Shown here one piece after another: positions 1 through 11,767 of a stretch of 64,000 bases of DNA. The stretch's first letter is position 1; every line of letters begins with the position of its first letter. The DNA lies in the NCBI RefSeq assembly GCF_017591425.1, contig NW_024467119.1, forward strand, positions 27,935,001 through 27,999,000, given 5' to 3'. Below the pieces are notes generated by a model, which saw nothing but the letters and a program-made list of their open reading frames with translations, was not told the origin of the DNA and did not search any database. Source of the DNA: Ochotona curzoniae (Eukaryota > Chordata > Mammalia > Lagomorpha > Ochotonidae). Made by a program: the position numbers and the translations under genes.

Positions 1-300
1 ATCTCCACATCTGAAGATGGGACTGCAGCGGCTTACTCTGCTCTGCCACCACTCTCCTCCTTGTTCACCAGACTGTGACCCCAACAGGGCCACCCAATCT
101 TAGACTGCGAACCTCCAGAACCGTGCTCCCCAGTGCGCCTCCTTCCTGCCCGAGGGACTCCTTTCAGCTGGCTGACATGCGGGGATGGAGCACACCCCAC
201 AAGCCTTAGGAATATCTGTCACTCTTCTGGGGCACTAGCTGAACGACTGCTTCTTTTCCAGTGAGAAAACGGCACGACAGAGTCAATATGATTTGCTAGT
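1..300. other. Downstream flank of CDS1
   Basis: This stretch lies beyond the most distal candidate poly(A) signal. I see no exon, repeat or RNA gene in it. In human the neighbour on this side is WDFY3 in convergent orientation, but none of it is visible here. Confidence 0.4.
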
Positions 301-306
301 TTTATT
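301..306 (-). terminator. Candidate distal poly(A) signal AATAAA
   Basis: Plus-strand TTTATT reads AATAAA on the minus strand. About 20-40 bases downstream the minus strand becomes T- and GT-rich, as expected for a cleavage-stimulation element. This is the last AATAAA before the window edge. Confidence 0.45.
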
Positions 307-1057
307 TTCCTCTCAGAAAAGATTCGGAGAACTGACAGACACGTAGCATCAGCTGTTACCCACGTCCGCTACAGATGTGTACACCGTTTCCACTTTCCAG
401 CGATCAAGGTGATTCCATCATTATTCACAGTGCAACTGAAGATACTCTCCATGAAAGACACGGGGGCGTCTGGAAGATTTGTATTCTCAGACCGTAAATG
501 CAAATGCACTCCAGCGGGGAGGCACCTGCCTCCTCCAGGTGAAAACCTCCAGTGGAAAGCACCATCAGCTTTCACCTCCACCCACCGGGAGTTCACAACC
601 ACCAGCAATCCCTGTGACAGCCGGCTCTGGACTTTGGTTTCTCTATCACCACACACACTGGAATTCAAAGCTTTCTTCACAGCATAAATATAAAAATGAT
701 TGAAGTCAAGGTTTTAGGGCAATCTTTTGTTAAAATATACTCTATTTTAATACATATGCTATAAAAAGGTCATTTTTAGAGCTCTGTTAAAATTAAGAAT
801 TTACTTTTTAAACATATAGAATAATGTACATCCAACTCTTCAAAGTCTATTCCAGGAAAACTTCAACTGTGGCACCAAATAGTTCTAGCTTCAGGGTTTC
901 TTTCCAGTAAGAATGGTTATATAATACATATATTCAATGCTCTCTTATAATTCTGTAGTGCGATGCCTGAGTAACTGAAATACAAATGCAGAGGGAGCTG
1001 TGTGTTTTCCCTCGTGCAAACTACTAAGTTTTAAATATAAGCTCCTATGATAGAACT

Positions 1058-1063
1058 TTTATT
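1058..1063 (-). terminator. Candidate internal poly(A) signal AATAAA
   Basis: This is an AATAAA hexamer in minus orientation inside the inferred 3' UTR. A run of 13 T (minus strand) lies just upstream of it, so context alone does not establish use. Confidence 0.25.
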
Positions 1064-1315
1064 TCACTTTAAAAAAAAAAAAACTCTGATATCCTAAATT
1101 CTTTCGTGATCAATATTTGGAGCTGCCAATGGGGCAGATATTACAAGGTGATAAAAATTAACTTGTAGGTGGCCCAACTGTGCGAGTGCTCGTTGTCCCC
1201 TGCACAGCAGTTCCACCGGGAATGGCAGAACACCTCCAGGGGAGATACATCAGCTGAATGCAGACCAGACCAAGGAATGAGGTCTTGGTACTGAGTGTAC
1301 CTACATCTGCAATCT

Positions 1316-1321
1316 TTTATT
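1316..1321 (-). terminator. Candidate proximal poly(A) signal AATAAA
   Basis: This is an AATAAA hexamer in minus orientation about 1.5 kb downstream of the stop codon. It could give a shorter CDS1 transcript, and nothing else in the sequence decides its use. Confidence 0.25.
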
Positions 1322-2808
1322 TTAGATATAGTTGTAGGATGGAAATCTAGAAATGAAAATTTGTATCTATTTAACCCAAAATATTTACTCTTTTCGTTAG
1401 CAAAACATTCTTTAAAATATATTTGCTTCTCCTCTCTGGATATTTAGCCAGGAGCACTGGTAGTTTCAAAGGCTTAGAGCCTCCCCTCCAATGTTTCAAA
1501 TGCTCTTGCAGAGAATACACAGCAGCGGTAGATAGCTTAGCTAAGACCACTGATTACAAATGCACCTGCACGTGCTCAGAGCACCCAGCCCGCCGCAGAG
1601 GGGGCTCTCGCTCATGACGGGGACCACTTCTGCTTCATTTTTCATTCTTAGAAGAAAAAGCAATCAGTCACTGTCTTCAAATTTTATGGCATGATGCGAA
1701 AGAGCAACGGGACAAGCCTTAGCTGTGACCAGGGAGTGGCCCTGTGCCTGAGCAGCCAGGCATCTGCCTCCTTTCCTGCTGGGCTTCCGGAGGGAGAACG
1801 CAGGCACCAGGACCTGGATGGGCAGGGCCTCCCTCCTCCGAAGAACAGGTCTTCCTCACTCAGTCAAGCACCCTGCAGTCTGCTGCAAGTCACTGCCCCT
1901 GTCAATCTCAGCACAGACTCCTGGCTGCAGGGCGTAGAGAAAGCAGAAAGAAACCAAGAGAAAGTCTTGACCAGGCGGCAGCCATTGCTGCATGTCCCTG
2001 CTGCTTCCGGGGCTCTGTCCTCACTTCCCATCAAAGGGAGGGATCTGCACTTCGTGTTCTTTGCAGTCAAGTCCTCTTTTGTTTCTCCTGAGAACCTTCT
2101 GTGAGTTTCTGTGTTTCCCCACAATGCTATCAGAAGCAGAGGAGGCATGCTCCCAGAGCAGCCAGTGAGCGCGGACCTTTCAGCCTTCCTCTGGTCAATG
2201 TTGAACCGGCCTGAGAGCACAATGCTTTCTCCTGGCAAATGACCACCTCTTTCGCAAGTGGACAATCTTTTTTTTTAAGGGGGGAACAGGTGTCCAAGGC
2301 GGCCCTTCTGAAGATACTTGAGGCCACGGGAGGAGGAAGTGCAGGAGAACAAACTTCCTGCCAGGCCTCACATAAAACATCTTGCTCAAGCGGAGAGCAG
2401 CTCCAAGTGTGAAAGTAAATATTAGTGTCAAAGGTCCCTGTGCCAGATGCACTCTTGAGATATCCTCCATGTTCTTACTTTATAGTGTTTGACTTTTTAA
2501 AAACACGAGGCTTTTAACGGATGAAACCAAGAGCGAGTGAGGGGAAGGAAACGGACATTGGAAAATGCGCCTTAGAAAAGGTACCGGATATTTTTGCTGG
2601 CAATTTGCTACTTATTCCATAACTTAGATCAAGTACGTGTTTGTTAAATATTCACAGTAATTTCAGAAGAAGAAACATTCAGATCTGTAAAACTTCAAAT
2701 CTATTGCATTTTAAAGCTTTTTTTTTTTTTCTGTACAATTACAAAAGTCCATCGGCCTGTGCTTGCCTGGAGAGCCCCGTCTTGCTGGGCCTTCCCCCTG
2801 TGGGTCCG

Positions 2809-2938
2809 TTACACCTTCAGGGTGGGCTGCAGGAGTCCTTTCTCGATGAGATGCGTCTTGAGGGCTTTGTATATATGTAGCTGCTGCTCCGGCTGAAGCA
2901 CCAACAGCTGTTGCAGCACGCGGCTGGGATTCGGGCCC
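2809..2938 (-). CDS. CDS1: CDS1 exon 13: C-terminal tail and stop
   Basis: The acceptor is minus-strand TTTCCGCCAG before base 2938. The first base completes the Arg codon begun in exon 12. The next 42 codons start GPNPSR and end QPTLKV, followed by TAA at 2811-2809. The exon encodes the soluble C-terminal tail after the last membrane segment, rich in Leu and Gln (VLQQLLVLQPEQQL). By memory of the human protein, the Lys of NPSK is Arg here and the Asn of QQLN is His. The ending separates CDS1 from CDS2, whose tail I recall as finishing with acidic residues. Confidence 0.95.
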
Positions 2939-3030
2939 CTGGCGGAAAGGCAGAAAAGACAAGGTTGGTGTCACTGTCACACAGCTACATGAAGCCTACA
3001 TCCCAACGGAAAGCTAAAGCTATGAGGTCT

Positions 3031-3222
3031 GCATTGTGCCTAGACAGTTAAGCTGCCACCTGCAATGCCAGCATCCCATAGTGGCACAGGTTTGTGTCCA
3101 GGTTGCTCCACTTTTAATCAGGCTCTCAGTTAATACATCAGCGAAATGCAGCGGAAGACGGCCCAAGTAAGCACGCCAGCCCTTCTGTCATTGTAACTCC
3201 AACTTTCAAATAAAAGAAACCT
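3031..3222 (+). repeat. Old CSINE copy
   Basis: Degenerate CSINE landmarks appear in order: a B-box-like GGTTTGTGTCC, GTTGCTCCACTT, a GGAAGACGGCCCAAGT segment and CTTTCAAATAAA. The copy is shortened and diverged, so it is old. Confidence 0.7.
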
Positions 3223-3469
3223 TTTAAAAACAACATGAAAAAGTGTCTATAAATGAGAATAGCAGTTCCTCACCAGACTGAAACAGCTCTTGCTCAAATG
3301 CCCAATATCTGACCCAAGGGGAACAGAAACCCAGATGTGGAAAGAACATGCAAACAAAGCAAAGGAACAATACCAGGCAGTTCAGGGGCAGCAGACCTAA
3401 GTTCTTTAAACAAACAAACAAACAAACAAAAAACTTTTCTAAAGAGACACCCTAGTTAGAGGTGAGGAC

Positions 3470-5165
3470 AAATAAACCCTGAACTGAGTCAAAAGACTGC
3501 AAAACTATTCCAAATAATAAAAGAAGTCATCAGGAATAAAAACAAGGCTGGAAGCATCACAAAACCAGATTTCAGGATATGCTGTAGGGCCGTTGGGGCC
3601 AAGGCAGCCTGGTAACGGCACAGTTACAGACGCGTGGACCAATGGGATACACTAGAAATTCCAGAGATTAATGAAGGACAGTGTCTTCAACAAATGGTAT
3701 TTGGAAAATTGAACTTCAGCAGCTTGCAGCAGTTAGAAACCAGGTCCCTGCCCTTTACAAAAATCAGCTCAACAGTAGATCAAGGATCTAAACATAAGAA
3801 CTGAAACCATTAAATTACTAGAGGAAAACATAGCGGAAATGCTGTGACACACTGCAAAGGCGAAGGCTTCTTGGATAGAATCCAAAATCATAGGAAGTGA
3901 AAGCAAGCATAGACAAATGGGATTACATCAAGCTAAGAGGTTTCTGCACAGCAAAGAAAAGGCTCAACAAAGAGGCAACTGACAATGACAGAAAATATTT
4001 GTAAACTATGTATCTGATAAGGGAGTAACAGTCAGAATGTATAAGTTCAAGAAACAACAGCATAGGGCCCTGCAGCATGGACTAGCGGCTAAAGTCTTTG
4101 CCTTAAACGCGCCAGGATCCCATACGGGCACCGGTTCTAATCCCAGCAGCTCCACTTTCCAACCAGCTCCCTGCTTGTGGCCTAGGAAAGCAGTGGAGGA
4201 CAGCCCAGTGGTTTGGGACCCCGCATCCATGTGGGATACCCGGAAGAAGTTCCCTGGATCCTGGCTTCGGATCGGCACAGCACTGGCCGTTGCACTCACT
4301 TGGGGAGTGCATCATTGGACAGAAGATCTTCCTCTCTGTCTCTCCTCTTCTCTGTATATCTAACTTTGTAACAAAAATAAATAAATGTTAAAAAAAGAAA
4401 AAGAAAAAGAAACAACAGCATAAACAATCCAGTGGAGAAATAGTCAAAAGACATGAACAGGCGCTTTTCAAAGGAGGAAATATAAATGGCCAAAAGGCAG
4501 ATGAAAAGGTGCTCAGGATCACTAGCCATCAGGGAAATCCAAGCCAAAACCACAGTAAGGAATCACTTCACTCCACTTGGGATGAATGTCACCCCTAAGT
4601 CAAAAAATAAATGCTGACGAGGATGTGGAGAAAATCATGCCGTGACACACTCTGGTGGGAACGTTAACTGACAATTACATAAACCATTAAGGAAGACAGT
4701 GTGGGGATTCCTCAAAAATACAAACGTGGATCTTCCACCTGATGCAACCATTCCACTCCTGGCAATAAGCAAGTGAAAGTGCTATCTGTGCCCCATGTTT
4801 ATGTCATGTTTCTGTGTATATACACACACACTGGAATACTACTCAGCCATAAAAAATGAATTAACATCATTGCAATAAAACATGCAACTGGGGATCACCA
4901 TGTTTAATGAGATAAGCCAGTCCTCCCCTCAAAAAAAAAATATTATGTTTTCCTGATGTGCGGTAGCCAATAAATAAGAGTACAAAACTTTTTTGACATA
5001 GATGAGAAAAAATGACAATCTTGGGGTTTAATATTTCCAGTCCTTGACTATATTTCTCAACAGCAGTCTTTCTACTTTTTCTTCACTGAATTTCTTTATT
5101 CAGTGGAGTATTAAGAATGCAAATGTAATATAAATTAAAAATATGTTATCACAAAAATTAAAATG
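3470..5165 (+). mobile_element. 5'-truncated L1 (ORF2 C-terminal part and 3' UTR)
   Basis: The order of the sequence matches the 3' third of mammalian L1 ORF2: a CAGTGTCTTCAACAAATGG block, a GACAAATGGGATTACATCAA block, then GAATACTACTCAGCCATAAA and an AT-rich 3' UTR. Stops and frameshifts show it is dead. A CSINE has inserted into it at 4065-4406. Both ends are approximate. Confidence 0.88.
4065..4406 (+). repeat. Young CSINE inserted into L1, 16-bp TSD
   Basis: Full-length tRNA-derived SINE with a GGTTCTAATCCC B box, TGTGGCCTAGGAAAGCAGTGG and a tail of AATAAATAAATG plus A-rich bases. A perfect 16-bp direct repeat, AAGAAACAACAGCATA, flanks it at 4049-4064 and 4407-4422. The interrupted L1 resumes on the other side. 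Confidence 0.95.
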
Positions 5166-6224
5166 CAAGAAAGGAAGGGAGCCTGGATGAGGCAGGATAA
5201 ACCAAATAGAAGGTATGAAAATATAATTCGAATGTGTAGCTTCTAGGACATTCCACATGATAGAAGGCACCCTGTCCAAATATCCCCATGGAACTACAAA
5301 TGTTCAGGAAGCAGCATGCCTAAGTCCTGAACCTAGCCCTGAGGCTCCTGCCTGAAGCAGACAAGAGGAACATCAGCTGGCATTCCGGAAACGTGTGCTT
5401 TAGTGCAATGGTGGACTTCTACTCACACACCATTCCCTCCCTGGACGACTGCAGCCTCAACTCATTTATCAGCCAGGACTTGTGCTTCTGCAGTTACATT
5501 GCTAAATGCTAGTTGGTCAAACTAAGGGTGAACCGAATCCAATTCTTGATAAACAACGACTATTCCTGGTACTTTCTACCGTCCACTTGAACAGAAAAGT
5601 AGATGGTTGATTTTTGCTTGTGGATAGCATTAGGCAAAACAGAATGGGCAACAAGCAAACAGCAAACTATGTTTTGGGAGTGCAGAGGCTTTTAAGATAT
5701 GCACATGGGTAAGTAAAAGTGTCATTTATAATGAAGACTGATCAAATAGGACTGCTGGAAAGTGGGAGGTCTCTGCAACAAAGAAATGCCTGATTACAAT
5801 GAAGATGCGTGCAGGAACTATTTATCATAGAAATCTTTGATTTAGCCAATTGCACAACAGCCCAGATAAGCCATCCCCTGGGTCACCTTCAGGCACATGG
5901 CTCAACTCATCTTCCAAAAACCTGCGGCCGTATGTTTCTCATGACCAAGTCAGAACCCAGCTGATCCTATCACATTTCTTCCAAAGATTCAGCAACTTCA
6001 TAGAACAAACCCAGGGTGGGCACCCACAGAGAAAAGCAATGCCATTCTAGCAAGTTCAGCTAAATGCAAAATTATGTCAGCAGGTGCTCCCAGACAGCTG
6101 CGTCCTGGCACCCTTACTGTATGTATTTCCAATTGTCTAAATATTTGCTCTCAAGTGGCAGACCACCTGCCTCAGCATGACTTCTCTCCACTGAGACAAT
6201 GAGGGATTTCTTCAAAAAAGAAAA
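5166..6224. other. Intron 12, no recognised feature
   Basis: AT-rich intronic sequence in which I find no exon, RNA gene or clear repeat. The 66-codon frame at 5850-6050 has no recognisable similarity. Confidence 0.5.
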
Positions 6225-6395
6225 AACCAGTGTGACTTAGGACAAAAGAGATCAATTCAACAGAGACATGACAATCCTAAGTCTACACACGTCCTTAACA
6301 CAAAAACTTCAAAAGACATAGTGCAAAAACTGACAGAACCAGAAAGAAGGACATATTTATAAGCTTTAACAGAACTCCCTTGGCAAAAAAAAAAA
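6225..6395 (+). mobile_element. L1 ORF2 fragment (endonuclease region)
   Basis: The GATCAATTCAACAGAGACATGACAATCC block resembles the conserved L1 ORF2 stretch read as DQFN-plus-MT followed by a Thr-rich segment. It ends near an A-run at 6385-6400. The copy is broken and short. Confidence 0.6.
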
Positions 6396-6929
6396 AAAAA
6401 TCATTGCAGAAAGCTTAATTAAACTTAAGCTTTACTTAGCTGACACACACAGCACGACATTTGAAGGTTTCCGCAGTCACATCTGTTTCAGGTGCACGGG
6501 AAACATGTACCAGAACAGAACACAGGCCAGTGTCCTCTGACCATCGTGACATTAAGACAAATGTCAGTAAGGAAAGGAGAAACAAAAGATGTTCATTTGT
6601 TCAGAAATGAAACAATACACTTAATAACCCCTGTATCAATGAAAATCAGAAAATACAAGTGAATAAATGAAAATATACATACTGTAACTTGTAGGGTAAG
6701 GAGAAAGTGATCCTTAAGGGGAACTGTATGGTCTCAGATGAAACTCAAGGGACTTTCAAACAGTTCATGGAAAGTGTATATGCTCAAGAAACCATGTACA
6801 TAGATTTTAAAGTCTTTTGACTAAAGCTAATGTATCTGTATTCCAAATTTCCACTAAAGGGTCTGAAATATCCTTTTATTGGACAAGGCTGCAGAGATCA
6901 GTCATCTAAGCTTTATCTCATGAAGCTAT

Positions 6930-7075
6930 TCAATACAGGAAACTGAAGCTAAAGAAATGGTAAAGGAAAGGCAGATGAGTAGAAATCAACGAAGCAGAAA
7001 ATATACAGCAGTGAACACGAGCAAAGTCAGAAGTTGGTTCTTTGGAAAGATTAATTCTTTGATATAGTGCTAGCA
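6930..7075 (+). mobile_element. L1 ORF2 fragment
   Basis: AAATCAACGAAGCAGAAAA followed by AGTTGGTTCTTTGGAAAGATTAAT corresponds to the L1 ORF2 segment usually read INE..., SWFF.K. It probably belongs with the 6225-6395 piece as remains of one insertion. Confidence 0.65.
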
Positions 7076-7757
7076 GGGCTGCCTTCCACTCCACCATACA
7101 CACACATAAAAATTGTTACTGAAATGCTCTCTTTGCTCTGGGGATATATTTAAATGTGCACTTAGGAATTCTCTAAATATGCATTTCACTCCCAATGAAG
7201 GAAATCCATCTTATTTTGATGGCTCAAGATGGGTTAGTAAGTGTTTTGCCGACTGGTTCTCCCCAGGAGACCACAGAAAACAAAATCAGCAAGTGGTTGA
7301 TGAGGTCGGACTTCATGCCCAAAGCTGGCATTTTAGGAAAGAGCCAAAACACTGAGGCTTAGTCACAAAGATAAGCTTTCCTATATCAAATAACTGGCCC
7401 AGTCCACCCACTCACCAACCAACTACTTGTATTATACATACAAGTATTCCCAGTTCCTGATCCCTGCAAGGCTCACGCCTGAAAAACCACATCACTGGTT
7501 TCAAACCCAGTGACACCTGTCTTAGCTGGGTCTCTTACACGCTCCTGTGAAGGACCATGACACACACTGTTGAAATTGCTCAAATGTATGGAAAGTGACT
7601 ACAATTTAACCAATATAGCTGAGCATGACAATTCCAGGAAGCACCGTTCACTTTGATGTAGTAGACTCCCAGTGTTAGAAAAAGCTTATTCAAACTCATG
7701 TTGACAGCACTAACCACCCAAAGAAGGCATTAAAAAATTTTTTTAGTGTAAAAGTAC
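7076..7757. other. Intron 12 next to exon 12, no recognised feature
   Basis: Intronic sequence with no repeat or exon that I can identify. The frame at 7113-7355 has no family resemblance. Confidence 0.5.
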
Positions 7758-7861
7758 CTTATAAAGCTTGTGATGTACACATGCACAAACGTCGCCATCA
7801 AATACTGACAGTCAAATCTGTCCATTATCCCGCCGTGTCCAGGGATGGTGTTTGCAAAATC
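7758..7861 (-). CDS. CDS1: CDS1 exon 12: signature second half and last membrane span
   Basis: The acceptor is CTTCTAAAG before 7861 and the donor is AAG|GTACTT. The exon is in phase 0 and opens [17 protein letters not shown], the second half of the CTP_transf_1 signature (K-D ... H-G-G-x-x-D-R-x-D). The conserved Asp residues of this motif bind the catalytic metal in this family. A hydrophobic span, [14 protein letters not shown], follows. The exon ends with AG, the first two bases of the Arg codon finished in exon 13. The length is 104 bases, and all signature residues are intact. Confidence 0.97.
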
Positions 7862-8784
7862 CTTTAGAAGCAAACACATATGTTAGCATGTTTACCCATC
7901 AAAAACTTACCTGACACAAAATTCCTGCCTTCTGATGTGTCACATAGCAGGGACTGTATAAGAAAAACGCTACTGAAGTTGTCCACTAACTACAAATGTG
8001 TTAGAACAAGTTTGACATACTAAAACTACATCCTGCAAATACATGCTTATTTTGGAATAATGTCTCAGCTCACCCACAGCTTTCAAATGGCACTCATTCA
8101 GCGTCAAGTAAACGCACTACTACCATCTCAGTTAAGGAGACCTATCCTAATAAGAATGTGCTCAGCCATCACTGATCGCGTTGCACTGCAGCCTCTCCTT
8201 GGGGTCCCAGAAGCCACTTGGGGAGCTGCTTCAGTGGCGTTGGCAAACGTGCAACCAGTTCCAACTCACATCTACCCCGGTGGGCCTTTCTCTGGAACAA
8301 ACATTTTACTGTCATGGTTAACATCTCTTCCTGCTTCAATGTTGATGTAAAAGGAAAGTCGAATCAGCTAGCTTGTTTGCAATATGTGAGCCCACAAACG
8401 GCCACGCTGCGAGTGGGGAGCGAGCCCTTCCAAACTGCACTCTGCAGAGACAATCCACGCCCACGCAGGCAGGAGTCACAGCTGGCTAACTGCTCCTGCT
8501 CTATTAACGTAGGCAACCTAAGCACAAGGAAGCTGAAAAACGCATTTCAAATGTTAACACATTTATTAAATATATTAGACATTTGTTAAATATGTTAACA
8601 TATGCTAACATATGTTCATTTCAAATATGTTAAAAAAAAAAGTCTCACCATTCAACAAGAAATCCTGCCTGAGAGACCATTCCAGAAATATATGTTCTCT
8701 ATTTTAAAAACGATTCTATGGTTAGTTTTTGCCAACTAACTTCATTTCCTCCATTTCCTATTAATAAAGCACCGGAGGTAACCA
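7862..8784. other. Intron 11, no recognised gene; short AT-rich repeats
   Basis: No exon or RNA gene is seen. At 8540-8640 there is an AT-rich patch with repeated AACATATG and AAATATGTTAA motifs. The frames at 8060-8350 and 8218-8589 show no family similarity. Confidence 0.45.
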
Positions 8785-8916
8785 GCTGGGGAGCAAGTGT
8801 TGTTGTGGCACAGCAAGTTAAGCCTCGGCCTATAACACCAGCATCTCACCTGGGTTCCAATTCCAGATCTAGCTGCTCCAGTTCTGATTCAGCTCCCTGT
8901 TAACGTGCCTGGGAAA
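8785..8916 (+). repeat. CSINE 5' fragment (old)
   Basis: Shows TTGTGGCACAGCAAGTTAAGCC (tRNA-like A box), CCAGCATCTCACC, a degenerate B box GGTTCCAATTCC, then AGCTGCTCCAG. The 3' half is missing. Confidence 0.75.
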
Positions 8917-9109
8917 TGTGCCAGTTCCTCAAGGAGACCTTCCCTCCCCAGCCCTCCAGCTCCAACAGCCACCCTCTCACTCAGGATGGCACCACCTTTC
9001 ACCTTAACCCCCTGGGGCCATGGAAGGGAGGCTGGGCGAACAGGGCTGAGACCTGCTGCTTCGTGATGATCCCAGTTAACCAAAATGTCAGGAGAGTTTA
9101 AAACGCCTA

Positions 9110-9215
9110 ATCCTGGGGTCAGCAGCCCCAGAGCAAATCCAGCCGTGGCTTGTGGCTGTGAATGAAATCTCATTAAAATTCAACTACACCCACTCATTGG
9201 CAGGTGGCCTGTGAG
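9110..9215 (+). repeat. Possible old hAT/Charlie-type DNA transposon fragment
   Basis: AGCAAATCCAGCCGTGGC followed by ATTAAAATTCAACTACACCCACTCATTGGC resembles a widespread mammalian hAT-derived repeat that normally reads CAAATCCGGCCC ... CACGCCCATTCATT. This comes from memory only and the family is uncertain. Confidence 0.35.
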
Positions 9216-9646
9216 TGGTGTTAAGTCCAGATCAGACAGGTGATATAAAACAGCGTCCCCGGTCCAGCAGAGTGGGCAGTCACAGCCAAAGGCTCTTCCT
9301 CGCATCCCTGCAGGTGAGGCTGCCCCCGACACAGAGGCTCACACACTGCGCAGGGCTGGATTCTCACAAGAAGATGCTGGGTACCACAGTACTAGAGCAC
9401 ACACGCCACATCAGGCAAAGAGGACGCTGTGGCACCATAAAGTGCACTGAAGCCACGTGGCTCAGCTGGACCAGAAGGGGCATTCCCCGTCAGCCAGGCA
9501 GCATTTCTGCTGGGGAAACACAGCACAGGTAAAGAGGTTTTTTTGCCTGGCAGGATAACAGTGACCCAAATCCTGAGTGACCAAATCCTAAGTGACCTGC
9601 TCTAATTCTACTCTCCAACCTCCGAGCAAAGAATCCCCATACATAC

Positions 9647-9766
9647 CTTGATTTTGAAAGCTCTTTTGAACCCACTGGCAAAGAACCCTCCAAATGGGCC
9701 AATTAAAGATGCAAAAGTTGAAAGAGCAATGCTGTGAATCTGGAAGGGGTACAAGCTCACTGTTTC
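9647..9766 (-). CDS. CDS1: CDS1 exon 11: signature first half
   Basis: The acceptor is CACTTTAG before 9766 and the donor is AAG|GTATGT. The exon has 40 codons in phase 0, beginning [18 protein letters not shown] and ending [11 protein letters not shown] membrane span ([20 protein letters not shown]) leads into the SxFKR part of the CTP_transf_1 signature, which is completed in exon 12. Human has Arg where this copy has Thr at the second residue (from memory). This part faces the active site in family members. Confidence 0.97.
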
Positions 9767-10499
9767 CTAAAGTGGAGAAAGAAGTGGAAGGCAGGTGAGG
9801 GTTGGTGGGGTTAAACTGTTTGAGCATGAACACAGTCCAAGGCCCGTGACCTGAATGGTAGGCTGAACCATGCTCCCACTGTCTGTTAACAACACTGCAA
9901 GGATCAAGGAGAAAAACACCAGCTCAGCTTCCTGCACCCCACCTGCAGAGCCAGAGGAACCCCATTCACTGCTGAAGCTCACTGCCAAGCATGCCGCCTG
10001 TGGCCACACTGCCACCGCACCGGCTACTCTCTAGCGCCACCCAGTAGCTCTTACGATGGTGGCTCGCTCGGAAAGAATCAATTAGTTACGTTTGTTTTTT
10101 CCACTAGCTGTTGTTTTTATAGTTACATAACTTTGTCTCATTTGAAGAAATAAGGGGAATGTTTGCCTCTTCTCCTAAATTTCAGTTGAATGGCATGGGA
10201 AAACACAGAAAAAGCTGTTTAAAGATGACCAAAATTGAGCCCCAGGAAGACAGTTACCAACAAACCGGAGCGAGGACCACATGCATGAGAACTGGTGTGC
10301 AATGGCTGCAGTTCAAGAAAGATGTGAGAAGATCAAGTTTTGAAAACATTTTCCAAGCAACAACCAGGAGCCTAATCAGAGACTGGAAGCATCATGACTT
10401 TTTGGCTGGTAACAGATGGCTTGGGGATGAAAAGAAATGCAGGGAACTCAAGCACAATGTATTCAGCAAATCATATAATATAAATCTGTGCTCAAAAGT

Positions 10500-10805
10500 T
10501 CTGGATGCTAGTGGCGGGCTTTGGCACAGCTGCTCAACTGCCACTTGGACTGCCCACTTTTCACACCAGAGTCCCCAACTTGACTTCAGCTCCTTTGCTT
10601 CTAATTCAGTTTCCAGCTTTTATGCACCCCCGGGGCCACATCAGACCCTGACTCAAAGGGATGTTCCCTGCTAACCATAAGGGACACCCCTATGGCCTTC
10701 GAGGTCCTGGATTCAGCCTGATCCAGTGCTGGCTGTTACAGGAATTTAGCAAGAGAATGAGTGGATGGAAGACGTCTGGCTCTCGGTCTTTCCAATAAAA
10801 TGAAA
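10500..10805 (+). repeat. Very old CSINE-like copy
   Basis: Weak CSINE landmarks occur in order: GTGGCGGGCTTTGGCACAGC, a GCCTGATCCAGTGCTGGCTGTTAC segment, GAGTGGATGGAAGACGTCTGGCTCTC and a CTTTCCAATAAAATGAAAT tail. Divergence is high. Confidence 0.5.
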
Positions 10806-10857
10806 TAACAAAAACATTTTTACACAACTGATCTTAGTTTAAAAAGTAAAATATTTT

Positions 10858-11183
10858 GGGCCCAGCACAATGGCTCAGTGACTAAACGCTTGCTTCGCAA
10901 ATGCCGGAATCCCATGTGGACACTAGTTCATGTCCTGGCTGCTCCACTTCGCATCCAGCTCCCCACTTGTGGCCTGGGAGGACTCTGGAGGATGGCCCAA
11001 GGTTTGGGATCCTGCACTGTGTGGGAAACCCAGAGAAAGCCCCTGGCTCCTGGCTTCGGATCAGCTCAGCTCTGGCCGGTGCAACCGCTTAGGGAGTGAG
11101 CGGTAGACAGAGGCTCTTTCTATATTTCCTTCTCTCTGTAAATCTGCCTTTCCAATAGAAATAAATAAACCCTTAAAAAAAAA
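10858..11183 (+). repeat. CSINE, near full length
   Basis: GGGCCCAGCACAATGGCTC start, TCATGTCCTGGCTGCTCC at the B-box position, CTGGCTTCGGATCAGC, and a CTTTCCAATAGAAATAAAT plus A9 tail. No clear target-site duplication is seen. Confidence 0.88.
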
Positions 11184-11767
11184 CTGTTCCAGGTGCTCAC
11201 GGGTGGACACAGAGGCACACATGAGTACTCTATCTTCCACCTGCCCACCATCAGTCTTGATGACACTGACCAGGTGGGTGTGACTGGCGACATGTCAACC
11301 CCTTTCAGTGGAAGACCTCACAGATGCTCTAAGGCAAAAGTGTCTTCCACAAGGAAAAATCCTTTTCAGCAGAGGAAGCTTTCTGCACTAATAAACACCC
11401 TCTAAAAATCAGGGGCCCTTTGAACGTTAATTAGGTTTTAAACTGAGCTAATTCAATAACAGGTGAAACTCATTCTAATCTGTTTGATTCATTACACGCA
11501 AAAGTCCTCGTCAGTACGTAAGCCATTAGGCCAAGAAGTTCCTGCCATCCCAAATGAAATGCAGTATTCATATTTTTCTGCTCAAGAAAGTAAAATAACA
11601 AGGAGAGAGAACATATTTTTTTTAATGATAAGCAAACACTAGACCACTGTAATCATAATTAAAATTTCTGCGGAAACCGGTTCCCTGCAAAAACTCCAAG
11701 TCCCGCTTCTGCAGGGGACTTTGGGTCTTGAGAGTTGGGGATCCCTCACACGGGCGAGTGCTCTTAC

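Larger units (their letters stand above)
301..2808 (-). other. CDS1: CDS1 3' untranslated region (inferred extent)
   Basis: This sequence follows directly on the CDS1 stop codon, has no long interspersed repeat that I recognise, and contains several AATAAA hexamers in minus orientation. The extent is inferred from the distal signal and a 3' UTR of roughly 2.5 kb, which is plausible for this gene. Open frames here, such as 1691-2104 (+) and 1864-2265 (-), resemble no known protein and are treated as chance frames. Confidence 0.55.

Noticed and set aside
10159..10674. 171-codon plus-strand frame
   Set aside because: No family resemblance; its last third lies in an old SINE and it sits within a CDS1 intron.
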